The notes under the pieces: model-generated
Databases searched by the model: none
What the model was told of the DNA's origin: nothing
Seen by the model: only the letters and a program-made list of their open reading frames with translations
Assembly: GCA_964508975.1 (NCBI GenBank)
Contig: CAZDVQ010000011.1
Location: forward strand, 1-64,000
From: CAZDVQ01 sp964508975
GTDB lineage: Bacteria > Bacteroidota > Bacteroidia > Chitinophagales > Saprospiraceae
Direction: 5' to 3'
DNA length: 64,000 nt
Part shown: positions 63,296 through 64,000 of the stretch, piece after piece
Layout: the number at the start of each line of letters is the position of its first letter
Position numbering within the stretch: position 1 is the first letter of the stretch
Translations under genes and position numbers: made by a program

Positions 63296-64000
63296 ATGCG
63301 TAAGCACCCTGCCAACATTGCTGAAGCCTATACCATACACAAGGATTTTTACTTGGATAAGGCTTTGTTCGAGCAATCGAAATCACAAGTATTTACTCGT
63401 ACTTGGCAGTATGCCTGCGATATAGAACTGTTGAAAGAGCAAGGTAGCATTGTTCCCGTGACCTTGCTAGAGGGTTTCTTGGACGAGCCCCTGCTGTTTA
63501 CCCGTGATTCAGCCGGGCAAATACATGCCTTGTCAAATGTGTGCACCCATCGCGGTAACTTGATGGTGCAAACGCCAGGTTTGGCCAGGGCTATTAGTTG
63601 TGGTTATCATGGGCGCTGTTTTGCACTTGACGGTCGTATGACCCATATGCCGGGCTTTGAAGGGGTAGAAAATTTCCCTTCGGCCTCAGATCATTTACCT
63701 AGCTTTTCGTGGGTGCAATTTGGCCCCCTGCTGTTGGTTAACTTATCGGGCCAACAGGATGCTTCGGCTTTTCTGACACCGATTATCAGTCGACTTTCTT
63801 TTTTGCCCATGGATACCCTGCGTTTTTCAGCGGAGTACAGCAAGGATTATCCATTGGCGGCACATTGGGCATTGTATTGTGATAATTATTTAGAAGGCTT
63901 TCACATCCCCTTTGTTCACCCGGCCTTGAACGCGGCCATCGAGCCGGATGATTACCGGTATGAGCAATGGGATTGGGGTAATTTGCAGTTGGCCATAGCC
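63296..64000 (+). CDS. Rieske [2Fe-2S] oxygenase alpha subunit (partial)
   Basis: First 235 codons from ATG 63296, open to the end of the window. Rieske cluster motif C-T-H ... C-x2-H (NVCTHRGNLMV and SCGYHGRCF) is complete, followed by DHLPSFSWVQFGPLLLVNLS and the start of the mononuclear iron domain with ALYCDNYLEGFHIPFVHPAL, where the two His of the His/His/Asp triad are seen. Typical position of the E in ENyleGyH is D here. Ring-hydroxylating or related oxygenase; substrate unknown. Truncated only by the window edge. Confidence 0.9.
   Translation, partial: MRKHPANIAEAYTIHKDFYLDKALFEQSKSQVFTRTWQYACDIELLKEQGSIVPVTLLEGFLDEPLLFTRDSAGQIHALSNVCTHRGNLMVQTPGLARAISCGYHGRCFALDGRMTHMPGFEGVENFPSASDHLPSFSWVQFGPLLLVNLSGQQDASAFLTPIISRLSFLPMDTLRFSAEYSKDYPLAAHWALYCDNYLEGFHIPFVHPALNAAIEPDDYRYEQWDWGNLQLAIA

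Noticed and set aside
1..64000. tRNA, rRNA or riboswitches
   Set aside because: No T-loop GGTTCGAATC-type motif with proper arms, no rRNA segment and no recognisable riboswitch core was seen on either strand by reading; a tRNAscan/Rfam run would be decisive.

Overview
The window looks like a chromosomal segment of a Bacteroidota bacterium, probably Saprospiria/Chitinophagia-like, although the sequence does not fix the class. The evidence is: secreted proteins with a Por-type (type IX secretion) C-terminal sorting domain (8890-13965, 48645-50276, 60095-62782); SprB-like repeats; OmpA proteins with thrombospondin-3 repeats; a bacterial GGGP synthase; gene starts without Shine-Dalgarno sequences; and several TAnnTTTG -7 boxes typical of the phylum. 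No rRNA, tRNA, CRISPR array or transposase was recognised.

Layout. 1-8000: minus-strand cell-envelope genes (lipoprotein, small barrel protein, TMTC-like membrane/TPR protein, DUF4173-like protein, winged-helix regulator with a membrane partner). 8000-8889: gene-poor stretch with a 278-bp palindromic element, a GC-rich repeat and a decayed fragment of a ligase gene. 8890-13965: a 1691-residue LamG/SprB-repeat surface protein. 14212-21813: acyl-CoA ligase, SDR, S41 tail-specific protease, ArsR and Lrp regulators, YbeY. 22374-33541: outer-membrane propeller/barrel protein, PIN/DUF2281 toxin-antitoxin pair, nucleotidyltransferase, GGGP synthase-RsgA, methyltransferase, Hsp20 and OmpA. 34375-37830: an AT-rich gene for a TIR / P-loop NTPase / PPR-like repeat protein. 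38242-56190: RecQ, a 2OG oxygenase, a lamin-tail surface protein, ECF sigma factor, PfkB kinase, GH16 glucanase, Rpn nuclease, MBL hydrolase, TlpA, PurM and UmuD. 57274-59426: an OLD/RloA-like ATPase with a TOPRIM-like partner. 60095 to the end: T9SS subtilase, two tiny membrane proteins and a truncated Rieske oxygenase.

The best candidate for an undescribed system is 34375-37830. An N-terminal TIR domain is followed by a P-loop NTPase with clear Walker A and B motifs, and then by 13 uninterrupted repeats of exactly 32 residues that resemble eukaryotic pentatricopeptide repeats shortened by three residues. The layout is that of an NLR-like/STAND immune protein with an unusual sensor. The gene is much more AT-rich than its neighbours and stands alone. 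The ATPase/TOPRIM pair at 57274-59426 is a second probable defence locus.

At least fifteen GC-rich, hairpin-filled, mosaic repeats of 100-220 bp occupy intergenic gaps. Some occur as near-identical pairs flanking single surface-protein genes: direct repeats around 8890-13965 and inverted repeats around 41887-45312. Together with the duplicated ligase fragment at 8637-8730, this points to repeat-associated rearrangement around surface-protein genes.
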